DNA from: GCA-2732755 sp965228265
GTDB taxonomy: Bacteria > Planctomycetota > Phycisphaerae > Phycisphaerales > UBA1924
Reading direction: 5' to 3'
Assembly: GCA_965228265.1 (NCBI GenBank)
Contig: OZ245804.1
Coordinates: 1,922,001-1,986,000 of the forward strand
DNA length: 64,000 bases
This document shows, one piece after another, positions 51,992 to 60,218 of this stretch (position 1 is the stretch's first letter; each line of letters opens with the position of its first letter). The notes under the pieces were generated by a model. The model saw nothing but the letters and a program-made list of their open reading frames with translations, searched no databases and was not told the origin of the DNA. The translations under genes were made by a program, and so were the position numbers.

Positions 51992-53308
51992 TCAGTTCAA
52001 AGGCACGCAAAGCGTTTCCTGCTGGCCCTGAGCCTTGACGTACACCTTGATGCTCGAGTCGAGAATCCGACGAGCCGAGGCGGCGTGGTCGACGATCAGA
52101 TGACGCGAGGCGGCCAGGGGCGGGTTGGCCTTGACCTTGCCCGTCGTCGCCGACGAGAGCAGCGTCAGGTGGGCGCCGATCCAATCGCTGGCGATCTGGA
52201 GCGATTCGAGCGGGCGGGCCATGTCCTGCCCCTCGGCCAGCGCGATCAGATGCGCCCGGCCCTCATGATCGACGGCCAGTTCGATGTCGTCGGCGTACGG
52301 GCATCGCGCCTCGATGTGCGTCAGCCCGAGCAGTGCCGCGTGCGAGCCGTTGGTGTGCTCGATCGGCCCGACCCGAGAGGCCGAGACGTCCGGACGGGGT
52401 TCGTCCTTCGGGATGGCCTGGCGGGGCTCACTCGCACTCGCAGCAGGTGCGGGCTTGGCCTCGATGGCCTCGTGTCTGGTTTCGTGTTCGGTCTCGAGGC
52501 TCGCTTCGTGCAGGGCCTCATGGCCGGCAAGACGCAACGGGCCCGTCGGCTCGGCTGGCGGCACAGGAGCCGGGGCGGCAAGCTGACGCGGGATGCGGGC
52601 CAGGATGTCAGCCAGGTCGAGGCTCGTCTGTCCGTCAAACGTGCGGACGCTCGAGCCGCCGGCCGCGATCTTCTCGCTCATCGTGACGTCGGCCAGCCCG
52701 GTCTGAAGGAACGAACGGGCCGCCTTGCGGATCTTCTCGGCTGCCGAGCGGGCCTTGGTCCGCTCCGAGCCCATCACCGCGAGGTTCAGCACCATCGGAC
52801 GCTCGTCGAGTTCGGAGGTGTCCGCGACGAGGCCCTTGATCGCGCGGTACGCGCTCACGACCGCAGCGTCGTCGGCTCCGGTCAGCATCGTTACCGAGTC
52901 GACCCGGTCGAGGTCGTACGCCGAGAGCTCGCTCACCGCGTCGGTGCGGATGAGCCAGCGCCGGACGCGAGCCGCGACAGCCTGGTCGATCGCGCCCTCG
53001 ATCGTGTGCTGCTCGGAGAGGGGAGGGGCGTTGTACAGGTCGAGCGTGGTGCGATCGCCCGATCGGCTCAGCACCGCGACCGGGGCCGCGATGGTGCGTG
53101 CCGAGTCGCGAGCATGCTGGCTGATCCACGGAGCCGCGATGACCGGCAGATGCCCGACGACGAGCGACGTGACATGGACCGAGTGGTCGCCGACGGGTTT
53201 CGGCGCAGGTACGGGTTCATCGCCGAGGAAGAGGTCCGCGAGGTCGTCGAACATGTCGAGACCACTTGCGGCTTCGGACGGACGACCAGATGAAGCTTCC
53301 GAGCTCAT
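51992..53308 (-). CDS. Unknown protein, possibly a MinD/FlhG-like relative without a P-loop; partner of the ParA fusion
   Basis: A 438-residue protein. A short acidic N-terminal helix (DMFDDLADLFLGD, 18-30) is followed at about 40-205 by a domain whose late part (DSVTMLTGADDAAVVSAYRA, then LAVMGSERTKARSAAEKIRK) resembles the segment of MinD/FlhG-type ATPases in which the chain reads TxxxAxxxAYxxIK and then NxxxS/AxxxAxxI. No Walker A glycine-rich loop is present, so it should not hydrolyse ATP by the usual mechanism. A His/Glu-rich linker (265-285) joins a C-terminal domain of about 130 residues of unknown fold. It has AGGAG before the ATG and lies 60 bases after the ParA-fusion gene, which argues for a shared function. 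The family relationship is an inference. Confidence 0.65.
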   Translation of the reverse strand: MSSEASSGRPSEAASGLDMFDDLADLFLGDEPVPAPKPVGDHSVHVTSLVVGHLPVIAAPWISQHARDSARTIAAPVAVLSRSGDRTTLDLYNAPPLSEQHTIEGAIDQAVAARVRRWLIRTDAVSELSAYDLDRVDSVTMLTGADDAAVVSAYRAIKGLVADTSELDERPMVLNLAVMGSERTKARSAAEKIRKAARSFLQTGLADVTMSEKIAAGGSSVRTFDGQTSLDLADILARIPRQLAAPAPVPPAEPTGPLRLAGHEALHEASLETEHETRHEAIEAKPAPAASASEPRQAIPKDEPRPDVSASRVGPIEHTNGSHAALLGLTHIEARCPYADDIELAVDHEGRAHLIALAEGQDMARPLESLQIASDWIGAHLTLLSSATTGKVKANPPLAASRHLIVDHAASARRILDSSIKVYVKAQGQQETLCVPLN

Positions 53309-53368
53309 CGAGATCTCCTGAGGACTAGAGCGGCTCCGCCGCCGGCTTGGTGGGTGGACTGGGTGGGA

Positions 53369-54955
53369 TTATGTCCCCTTCGGGGGCTCGACCACAACCA
53401 CGCTATTCGTCTCACCGTACTCGTTCGGCTCGATCACAGGGTTGTGAGGGTCTGCGATCCACCGACCGTCCACGACGATGCGGTAACGGTGCCTGCCCGG
53501 GGGCAGGTGAACGCAGGTCTGGTGGACACCCAGGCGGGTGTCGGCTGTCATGCGGTTGGCGCGGACCGACCAGCCGTTGAAATCGCCCGCGATCGCCAAT
53601 TGGCGACCCGTGGCGATGGGCTGGACAAAGAGCACGCCCTGAGGCGTCTGGCGGACGCCCAGCAGCTCCTTGCCGAGAGCTTCCTTGGTCTTGGAGGGTG
53701 CGCTGGTCGGCTCGATCTCGGGCTTGGATTCCTCAAGACGGACCACCGTGCTCGGCTGCTGGGTCAGGGTCGCGGTGCCGCCCGGGTTCGTCTGGAGGGT
53801 GGCATCACGCAAGCGCTTGGCGAGGGCGGCGATCTCGGCGACACGGGTGTCCCCAGCGCGAGGACGCGTCAGCGAGGCCAGGTTGGCATCCGTCATTGTG
53901 CCCGAGGCGGGGGCAGTTGTGGGGGTCGTCGTGGGGGTCGTCGTGGGGGTCGTCGTGGGGGTCGTCGTGGGGGTCGTCGTGGGGGCGGTTGCGACAGCGG
54001 TCTGGGACTGCTGGGGCTTGGCTTCCGTCTGGGTTCCGGTCTGACCCAGATTGAGGTCGTTCGACTGCTCACGGATGGTCGGGGCCTGCGAGACACAGAG
54101 CTCGATGTCGAGCTCCGGGCCGCCTGTGGGGTAGGCGTCGGCGGGCTGGGCATTGAGGGCGACCGGGTGTGTCGGGCGATCGGCAGGACGCCACTTGGCT
54201 TCGAGCCAGTGGGCCAGGTCCGAGTGGTCGCGGGCGCCGGTTGACTCCGGGGCGTACTCGACAGCGGGCTGACCGAAGCTGACAGCTTCCTTGAGCTTCA
54301 GGTCGCGGCGGATCGGGGTCGGGACAACCTGATCGCCGAACCGCCTGCGGAGCTCCTGGAGCAGATCGCAGGCGAGCACCGACTCGGGCTCGTGGAGCGT
54401 GGCGAGCAGGTAGAACGGGGCGTTCGCGCCGAGACGGCGCTGGAGGGACTCGATCGTCTTGGCCTGCTTGAGCGCACCCTGCAGGCTGAAGAAACCGGTT
54501 TCGACGGGGACGAGCACGTCCGTGGCCGCGGCCAGGGCGTTGTACGTCAGCAGGCCGATCGAGGGGGAGCAGTCGATCAGGCAGACGTCGTAATCGTTCT
54601 TGAAGCGTTCGACGACGCGGGCGAGGCGGTGCTCCTTGTCGGGCTTGGTCGCCAGACCGCCCCGGGCGGCTTCGAGACCCGCGAGCTTGGTTCGACTCGG
54701 GATCAGATCGAGGTTGCGCCCGGCGTTCCAGACGAGCCGATTCGGATCCAGAGGGGCATCGGTGATCAGCGCATCGCTGATGTCCAGATCAAGACGCTGC
54801 TCGGGGATCGCAAGACCAGCGGCGCAGTGCGATTGCGGGTCGAGGTCGACGAGCAGGGCTCTCTTGCCCCGGCTCGCCCACACGCCAGCGAGATTGATCG
54901 CGGTGGTGGTCTTTCCGCAGCCACCCTTCTGATTCACAATGACGACTGTGCGCAC
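53369..54955 (-). CDS. ParA-type ATPase fused to a C-terminal glycogen-binding (CBM48) module
   Basis: A 528-residue fusion. Residues 1 to about 260 are a ParA/Soj-like ATPase: deviant Walker A KGGCGKTT at 10-17, DLDPQSHCAAGL, Walker A' region CLIDCSPSIGLLTYNAL near 120, and VPVETGFFSLQGA. A low-complexity Thr/Pro/Gln linker follows (260-430), including five exact PTTT units at 324-343. Residues about 434-528 resemble the AMPK beta-subunit glycogen-binding domain: AGDFNGWS, LPPGRHRYRIVVDGRWIADP and a final NSVVVVE. Both carbohydrate-stacking Trp are kept, and the binding Lys is Arg. The start is GTG 54955 with GGGAG seven bases upstream. aroB is 133 bases upstream and the unknown partner 60 bases downstream. 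No parB or parS was seen, so chromosome partition is unlikely to be its only role. Confidence 0.88.
   Translation of the reverse strand: MRTVVIVNQKGGCGKTTTAINLAGVWASRGKRALLVDLDPQSHCAAGLAIPEQRLDLDISDALITDAPLDPNRLVWNAGRNLDLIPSRTKLAGLEAARGGLATKPDKEHRLARVVERFKNDYDVCLIDCSPSIGLLTYNALAAATDVLVPVETGFFSLQGALKQAKTIESLQRRLGANAPFYLLATLHEPESVLACDLLQELRRRFGDQVVPTPIRRDLKLKEAVSFGQPAVEYAPESTGARDHSDLAHWLEAKWRPADRPTHPVALNAQPADAYPTGGPELDIELCVSQAPTIREQSNDLNLGQTGTQTEAKPQQSQTAVATAPTTTPTTTPTTTPTTTPTTTPTTAPASGTMTDANLASLTRPRAGDTRVAEIAALAKRLRDATLQTNPGGTATLTQQPSTVVRLEESKPEIEPTSAPSKTKEALGKELLGVRQTPQGVLFVQPIATGRQLAIAGDFNGWSVRANRMTADTRLGVHQTCVHLPPGRHRYRIVVDGRWIADPHNPVIEPNEYGETNSVVVVEPPKGT
53925..53984 (-). repeat. 12-bp tandem repeat, five exact units, in the ParA-fusion linker
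   Basis: GTCGTCGTGGGG occurs five times without a mismatch, encoding PTTT on the minus strand. Exact in-frame repeats of this kind change length easily, so the linker between ATPase and glycogen-binding module may vary between strains. Confidence 0.92.
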
Positions 54956-55088
54956 GGCTCGGCTCCCGCAAAGTGGAGACTCCACGCGGCCGCGCCGCCT
55001 CGCGCCAGCCCGTGGTCGTCCTGCACGGGTTATCGTCCCGGGCCTGCCGGCGGCTCCAAGTTTGCCTCGTTTGCCAGAAGGGCCAAAG

Positions 55089-56243
55089 TCAGGCCGGGCG
55101 GATCGTGTCCAGAGCCGCTCTGATCGCACCCTCGGGAACGTCCCTCACGACCCGGCATCGCCCCTCGGCGATGGGCGCGATGAAACGGATCTGCCCCGCC
55201 TCGGACTTCTTGTCGTGGGCCATGCGGGCCAGGATCTCGTCGGAATCGGGGAGGCCTTGGGCGTGGATGGGCAGCCCGAGGCTCCCGAGCTGCTGGCGCA
55301 CGCGATCGGTGAGGCCCGAGATCTGCCCGAGCTCCTCGCCAAGCGCACCGGCGCAGATGAGCCCGAGTGCGACGGCTTCGCCGTGGGTGATCGGGCACTC
55401 TTCCGTAGCGCCCTCGACCGAGACGCCCCGGAGGGTCTCGATCGCGTGGGCGAAGGTGTGCCCGAGGTTCAGGAGTGCCCGGCCCATGTCGCCCGCAGCG
55501 GTTTCGCGCTCGTCGCTCGCGACGACCTCGGCTTTGACCGCCACGTTGCGGCGCACAAGCTCGGTCAGTGTGTCCGGGTCCTGGCTCTTGATCTGCTCCT
55601 CGTGGTGCGTCATCCAGGTGTGGAGTTCGGGGTCGCCGAAATCAGCGCTCAGCATCGCGTGCTTGACGCACTCGGCCAGGCCCGATCGGAAGTCGCGGGG
55701 CGGGAGCGTGCCGAGCGTGTCCGTGTCGGCGACGACGGCCAGCGGCTGGTGGAACGCGCCGACGGCGTTCTTGAGCAGGCCCGAGCTGGAGCTGAGGTTG
55801 ATGCCCGTCTTGCCGCCCACCGAGGCGTCGACCATGGACAGGAGGGTGGTGGGGCACTGGATGATGCCCACGCCTCTTCGGTACGCGGCGGCAGCGAAAC
55901 CGGTCAGGTCGCCCACGATCCCGCCACCGATGGCGACGAAGATGTCGGCCCGGTCGAGCAGGGCCTCGGCTCCGGCGCGGAGTATGAGGTACCACGACTC
56001 GGCGGACTTGGCCTGCTCGGTCGGGGTGATGGTCAGGGCTTCGAGCTCGAAGCCGGCGTCCTTGATCGAGTCGCACGCGGGCTGGGCGGTGGTTGCTGGG
56101 ACGCCCGAGTCGATGACGACAAAGACGCGTCCGGCGCGGGGGGCTTGTGCCTTGACCACATCGCCGAGGTTTGGCAGCAGGCCCGGCCCGATGGAGACGT
56201 CGTAGCTCGTCGAGGCGGTCTGGACGGGAACGGTCGCGGTCAT
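55089..56243 (-). CDS. aroB: 3-dehydroquinate synthase
   Basis: AroB converts DAHP to 3-dehydroquinate in the shikimate pathway, using NAD and a divalent metal. The 384-residue protein has the NAD-binding FVAIGGGIVGDLTGFAAA, YRRGVGIIQCPTTLLSMVDA, SVGGKTGIN, the metal ligand region FRSGLAECVKHAML, and LNLGHTFAHAIE with HGEAVALG. Length is normal with a small N-terminal extension. It starts 3 bases after the rsfS stop. Confidence 0.95.
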   Translation of the reverse strand: MTATVPVQTASTSYDVSIGPGLLPNLGDVVKAQAPRAGRVFVVIDSGVPATTAQPACDSIKDAGFELEALTITPTEQAKSAESWYLILRAGAEALLDRADIFVAIGGGIVGDLTGFAAAAYRRGVGIIQCPTTLLSMVDASVGGKTGINLSSSSGLLKNAVGAFHQPLAVVADTDTLGTLPPRDFRSGLAECVKHAMLSADFGDPELHTWMTHHEEQIKSQDPDTLTELVRRNVAVKAEVVASDERETAAGDMGRALLNLGHTFAHAIETLRGVSVEGATEECPITHGEAVALGLICAGALGEELGQISGLTDRVRQQLGSLGLPIHAQGLPDSDEILARMAHDKKSEAGQIRFIAPIAEGRCRVVRDVPEGAIRAALDTIRPA

Positions 56244-56246
56244 GGG

Positions 56247-56648
56247 TTACTTCTCACGTTGCCATTTGATCTTGTCGGCGTCACCCCAGAGCAGTTCGAG
56301 GTCGTAGAACGCGCGGGTGCTCGGCTCGAAGATGTGCACGACCACGTCGCCGAAGTCGGAGACGATCCACGTGTGCCGGGCGTCGGCGGCCTGGCGGACG
56401 AGCGAGTGCCCGGTTTCGGGCGCTACATCGACGACATCGTCGGCGGCGCTCTTCATCTGGCGGTCGGACGTGCCGGTGGCGATGACGAGCATCTCCGCGA
56501 CCGGGCTCTGGCCCTTGAGGTCGAGCACGACGGTCTCGGTGCACTGGTTGTCCGCGAGGCTCCGGGCGGCGGCGATCGCGAATTCGCGGGCCTGCTCGCG
56601 CTGCTTGGCTTTGTCGGTGGCGAAGTCGGTGTCGTTGGTATTGGTCAT
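56247..56648 (-). CDS. rsfS: Ribosomal silencing factor
   Basis: RsfS binds ribosomal protein L14 and blocks subunit joining in starved cells. The 133-residue protein has ENQCTET-like DNQCTETVVLDLKGQSP, ATGTSDRQMKSAADDV and WIVSDFGDVVVHIFEPSTR followed by FYDLELLWGDA, all typical. The N-terminal 25 residues are an extension. The start is ATG 56648; the longer frame runs antisense-like through the methyltransferase gene. nadD, a common neighbour, is absent here. Confidence 0.92.
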   Translation of the reverse strand: MTNTNDTDFATDKAKQREQAREFAIAAARSLADNQCTETVVLDLKGQSPVAEMLVIATGTSDRQMKSAADDVVDVAPETGHSLVRQAADARHTWIVSDFGDVVVHIFEPSTRAFYDLELLWGDADKIKWQREK

Positions 56649-56659
56649 CCGGTTCAAGC

Positions 56660-57445
56660 CTAGTTCGGCCTTTGGGCGAGGGCGAGGGTGATCCCCGCGC
56701 GTTCGAGCAGACGGACCCTGGCGTCGTCGGCGAGGCAGGATTTCAGGCGATCCGAGAGCACGGAGGCCAGTGCTGAGCCCGAGGCGGTGCTGACGGCGAG
56801 CGAGCCGCCCGGCGCGACGAGCCGACCCAGTGGGGTCAGGTCGATCTGGTCCTGGGTTGGGTCGAAGGCGCGTGGGGCGAGGACGAACTCGAATGAGGCG
56901 TTGGGTTCGGTGGCGAGCAGGAGCCCGTCGCCGTGCTCGTAGGAGACGTTCTCGTGGGGGTATCTGAGTCGTGCGAATTCGACGCTGTGCTCGTCGGTGT
57001 CGATGGCGACGACGGCGCCCGAGGGCCCGACCTCGCCTGCGAGCCAGTCGGCGGTGTCGCCCGTGCCGGCGCTGACGATCAGCGCCCGGCTGCCGGGGCG
57101 GACGTGGGTGTCGAGCATTTCCTGTTCGAAGGCGAACCGGGAGCCGGTCAGGTCCGCAAAGACGCGGTGGGGCTCGACACGGATGCGCATGGTCTCGCCT
57201 GTGGGGAACCAGACGTCGTAGTCCTTGTAGCCCGGGCCGCGTCTTGAGAGCGAGCGGGTGAGCGAGTGGTGCCCGACGGGGCGGTAGCGCACGCCGTCGG
57301 CGGTGGTGACCGAGCCCGACCCGACGATGCGGCGCATGACGCGGCGCAGCCCGATCGAGGCCCGGCTCCACTGGCTGGGCGAGTGGGCACCTTGTGTGGG
57401 CCAGATGCGGCGTTCGGCGTCGTTCTGGTGGGCGTGCTCGGTCAT
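56660..57445 (-). CDS. SAM-dependent methyltransferase, tRNA m1A58 methyltransferase-like
   Basis: A 261-residue class I methyltransferase. An N-terminal beta-rich part (RYRPVGHHSLTRSL, DYDVWFPTGETMRIRVEP) precedes the Rossmann core, whose SAM-binding motif I is ALIVSAGTGDTADWL with the acidic partner VVAIDTDEHSVEFARL. FEFVLAPRAFDP stands where TrmI-type enzymes have their catalytic Asp. The arrangement recalls TrmI, but substrate specificity is uncertain. ATG 57445 overlaps the upstream MBL gene stop (TGATG). Confidence 0.7.
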   Translation of the reverse strand: MTEHAHQNDAERRIWPTQGAHSPSQWSRASIGLRRVMRRIVGSGSVTTADGVRYRPVGHHSLTRSLSRRGPGYKDYDVWFPTGETMRIRVEPHRVFADLTGSRFAFEQEMLDTHVRPGSRALIVSAGTGDTADWLAGEVGPSGAVVAIDTDEHSVEFARLRYPHENVSYEHGDGLLLATEPNASFEFVLAPRAFDPTQDQIDLTPLGRLVAPGGSLAVSTASGSALASVLSDRLKSCLADDARVRLLERAGITLALAQRPN

Positions 57446-58293
57446 CACGAGGCGGGTGAGGCAAACAGCGAGGGCTGAACGGGCGGCGGCTCGGGCAGTC
57501 GTGCGGCCCGGGCGGGGGCGACGGGGATCCAGTCGGTGTGCTCGAACTGGCTCGAGACGATCACCTCGCACTCGGTGCCCGCGTGCTCGACGAGGGCGAT
57601 CTCGGGACGGTTGCACTGTCGCGAGAGGTGCAGGAGCACGACGTGCGCACCGGGCGCGATCTCTCGCACAGCCTCGGCTGCTTCCTGATTGGAGAGGTGA
57701 CCCGCGCCGCCCATGATCCGCTTCTTGAGGAAGGCGGGTCTGTTTGAGGCGAGCTGCATCTTCGGGCAGTAGTTGCTCTCGATGGCGAGGGTGCCCACGC
57801 CGTGCAGCGAGCGGACGAGCTCGGGTGCGGGCCGGCCAAGGTCGGTGGCGTATCCGAGCGAGCCGAGGTCGTTTTCGAGGCGGAACGCGGTGACGCCCTG
57901 GGCGTCGTGGGCGAGGCGGGCGAAGTCGATGTTGAGCGAATCCCAGAGCGAGAAGGGCTCGTCGAAGAATGAGAAGTGACGAGGGCGAACGCCGGTGTTG
58001 TGCGCAGATGGTGAGTGGTCCGCGTGGGCGTGGATGCGGATGCGGTCGAGCTTGGCGGCCTGCCAGCCGGGATGGAAGTGGTCGCGGTCGAAGTGGGTGA
58101 CGAGGATGTGGTCGAGCTGATCGAAGCGGATGCCCATGTCGGCGAGCATGGTGCGGGTGCGTCTTGGGGAGAGGCCCGCGTCGAGGAGGCAGGCGCGTGT
58201 GGTCAGGCCCTGGCCGTAGGTGATGACGGAGCAGTTGCCCGAGGAGCCCGAGGCGAGAACGCGGAGCTGGAATGGGCGTGCCTGTTCAGGCAT
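57445..58293 (-). CDS. YycJ/WalJ-like metallo-beta-lactamase-fold hydrolase
   Basis: A 282-residue MBL-fold protein. VLASGSSGNCSVI and LLDAGLSPRRTRTML at the start are typical of the YycJ/WalJ group. The first metal motif reads THFDRDHFHPG: the second His of the usual HxHxDH is Asp. Later ligands appear as GYATDLG (Asp) and VLLHLSRQCNRPE (His). YycJ homologues are nucleases or phosphodiesterases linked to cell division and repair. ATG 58293 is preferred over 58338 because the extra 15 residues are Pro/Arg-rich, although neither has a strong ribosome site. Coupled to the downstream methyltransferase. Confidence 0.8.
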   Translation of the reverse strand: MPEQARPFQLRVLASGSSGNCSVITYGQGLTTRACLLDAGLSPRRTRTMLADMGIRFDQLDHILVTHFDRDHFHPGWQAAKLDRIRIHAHADHSPSAHNTGVRPRHFSFFDEPFSLWDSLNIDFARLAHDAQGVTAFRLENDLGSLGYATDLGRPAPELVRSLHGVGTLAIESNYCPKMQLASNRPAFLKKRIMGGAGHLSNQEAAEAVREIAPGAHVVLLHLSRQCNRPEIALVEHAGTECEVIVSSQFEHTDWIPVAPARAARLPEPPPVQPSLFASPAS

Positions 58294-58359
58294 ATCGCGG
58301 TTCCGGCGCGGATTGGTGGAGAAAGGGCATGGGCTCATGGTAGGGGATCGGACGGGGTG

Positions 58360-59085
58360 ATGGAACTAGCATCGTGCGTGCAGAATCGGCTGGTGATCGA
58401 GGATCTGGGGCGGGTGTCGTACGCGAAGGCGTACGAGATTCAGAACGCGCGCCACGCTGAAGTGCTCGCGGGGCGCGACGACGCGGGTAGCCCGATCGGG
58501 CGGGTGCTGCTGGTCGAGCACGATCCTGTCATCACGGTGACAAAGCGACCGGGCGTGGCCGAGCATGTGATCGCGACGGCCGAGATGCTCGCGCAGCACG
58601 GCGTTTCACGCGAGGAGACCGACCGTGGGGGCGATGTGACCTACCACGGGCCGGGGCAGCTTGTGGTGTACCCGATCGTGGATCTGAACCGGATGAACTG
58701 CCGGATCATCGAGTATCTGCGCGCACTCGAGGAGATCATCATCGGCGTGCTCGGGGAAGTGGGCGTCTCGGGCGAGCGTGATGATGGTGCGACCGGGGTA
58801 TGGGTGCGCGACGGGGATGAGCTGGCCAAGGTCGCGGCGATTGGTGTGCGTGTGCGCCGGTGGGTGACGATGCATGGGCTGGCGTTGAATGTCGATCCGG
58901 ATCTGTCGCACTTCGGGCTGATCGTGCCGTGCGGCTTGCATGGTCGTCCGGTGACGAGTCTGCGTCGGCTGATGGGCGGGTCGTGCCCGGACATGGGCCG
59001 TGTGAAGGAGCTCATGGTGAGCCGGATGACCGAGCGGTTTGTGTCGATGGCCGATGAGGCATCGGCGCGGCGCGCGGGGTCTTGA
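58360..59085 (+). CDS. lipB: Octanoyltransferase
   Basis: LipB transfers octanoate from acyl carrier protein to lipoyl domains, the first step of protein lipoylation. The 241-residue protein has RGGDVTYHGPGQLVVYPI at residues 89-106, the catalytic Lys157 in AKVAAIGVRVRRW and the nucleophile Cys191 in LIVPCGLHG. The ATG at 58360 fits the homology start; upstream in-frame sequence is antisense to the MBL gene. lipA is not adjacent. Confidence 0.94.
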   Translation: MELASCVQNRLVIEDLGRVSYAKAYEIQNARHAEVLAGRDDAGSPIGRVLLVEHDPVITVTKRPGVAEHVIATAEMLAQHGVSREETDRGGDVTYHGPGQLVVYPIVDLNRMNCRIIEYLRALEEIIIGVLGEVGVSGERDDGATGVWVRDGDELAKVAAIGVRVRRWVTMHGLALNVDPDLSHFGLIVPCGLHGRPVTSLRRLMGGSCPDMGRVKELMVSRMTERFVSMADEASARRAGS

Positions 59086-59100
59086 GGGCGACCCTCGCCG

Positions 59101-59168
59101 CACGGCTAGCCGCGGACGGACAAGCCGTGGCACCCTGCTAAGCGCTGCCCGGCAAGTTGTGGCACCCG
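59101..59168 (+). repeat. Dispersed palindromic repeat, copy B plus a partial second unit
   Basis: The unit at 59101-59136 contains CACGGCTAGCCG and ends GCCGTGGCACCCT, the reverse complement of copy A near 51941 with few differences. A degenerate second half-unit (GGCAAGTTGTGGCACCC) follows at 59151-59167. It lies between the convergent ends of lipB and sppA. Confidence 0.68.
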
Positions 59169-59177
59169 TGGATTGGC

Positions 59178-60176
59178 TTATTCGATGCCGAGTGAGCTGG
59201 GCGGGAGCCAGAGGTAGTAGAAGCCGGGGTCATTGGCGCCGCGCTGGCGGATGCGGTTCTGCCAGCCGAGAAGGGCGAGTGCGGGGTCGGTTTGCTGCTG
59301 TGTGAATGAGGGTGTTTCGACGGAGGCGTAGGGGGTCATGGGCGTGGGCCCGCCGCGGTGGTATTTGACGAGCGTGGCCGAGTCGAGGTCTGCGAGTCGT
59401 TTGGCTTCGTCGAAAGCTTCTCGGATGCCTCCGAGTGTGTCGACGAGGCCGAGTTCGAGCGCGCGTCGGCCTGTGTAGACGGAGCCGTCGAGGACGTCGT
59501 CCGGGTTCTCGATGTTCGGTCGCGCAGCGATGACGCGTGCGCGGAAGTCTTCGTAGAACTCGTCGACGATGCCCTGGAGGATGGCGTAGTGGGCCTCGTC
59601 CATGGGCTGGAGGGGGTTTGCGATGTCCTTGTTGGGGCCGCTGGTGACGGATCGCGACTTGATGCCGATGCGTGCGAGCCCGTCAGCGACGTTGAGCGTG
59701 GGGACGATGACGCCGACGGAGCCGGTGATGGTCGAGGGCTGGGCGACAATGGCGTCAGTGGCGATGGCGGTGTAGTACCCGCCGCTGGCGGCGACCTCGC
59801 CCATGGAGGTGACGACGGGCTTGCCGGTGCGTGCTTTGAAGTCCTCGATCATGTTGGCGAGGGTTTCGCTGGCTGCGACGGAGCCGCCGGGCGAGTTGAT
59901 TCGGAGGACGACGGCTCGGACGCCCGCGTCGGTCTCGGCTCGCTGGAGCATGAGGGCGATGTCATCGAGGAGGGCGGCGGATCCGAAGACGGAGGTCTGT
60001 GCGGAGGAGATGACGCCGGTGAGGTCGATCTGAGCGATCTTCGGGCCGCCGAGTTTGTCGCGGAGGACGATGGACTCCTGGACGTGCCCCCGGTCAGGCC
60101 GGAGCTGGATGGTGAGGGACTTGGGGACGCAGCCGAGCGTGAGCGCGAGTGCGGCGAGGAGTGCGAGACATCTCAT
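59178..60176 (-). CDS. sppA: Signal peptide peptidase SppA-type lipoprotein
   Basis: A 332-residue serine protease of the SppA/ClpP-crotonase fold. A short lipoprotein signal ends at lipobox LTLGC with Cys16. The catalytic Ser131 lies in GEVAASGGYY and the general-base Lys183 in SGPNKDIANP; VVLRINSPGGSV (89-100) is the conserved oxyanion strand. It would cut leftover signal peptides in or at the membrane. It is a short, single-domain form compared with the E. coli enzyme (about 600 residues). The ATG at 60176 is divergent from rsmH by 42 bases. Confidence 0.92.
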   Translation of the reverse strand: MRCLALLAALALTLGCVPKSLTIQLRPDRGHVQESIVLRDKLGGPKIAQIDLTGVISSAQTSVFGSAALLDDIALMLQRAETDAGVRAVVLRINSPGGSVAASETLANMIEDFKARTGKPVVTSMGEVAASGGYYTAIATDAIVAQPSTITGSVGVIVPTLNVADGLARIGIKSRSVTSGPNKDIANPLQPMDEAHYAILQGIVDEFYEDFRARVIAARPNIENPDDVLDGSVYTGRRALELGLVDTLGGIREAFDEAKRLADLDSATLVKYHRGGPTPMTPYASVETPSFTQQQTDPALALLGWQNRIRQRGANDPGFYYLWLPPSSLGIE

Positions 60177-60218
60177 GCCCAGAGGATAGCGGTGGGGGCG
60201 AGCGCGTAGGCTGAGGTT

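Noticed and set aside
53369..54955. ParA gene as evidence of an integrated plasmid or a chromosome partition locus.
   Set aside because: No ParB, parS-like repeats, replication or mobility genes are near; the neighbours (aroB, rsfS) are housekeeping and composition matches the chromosome.
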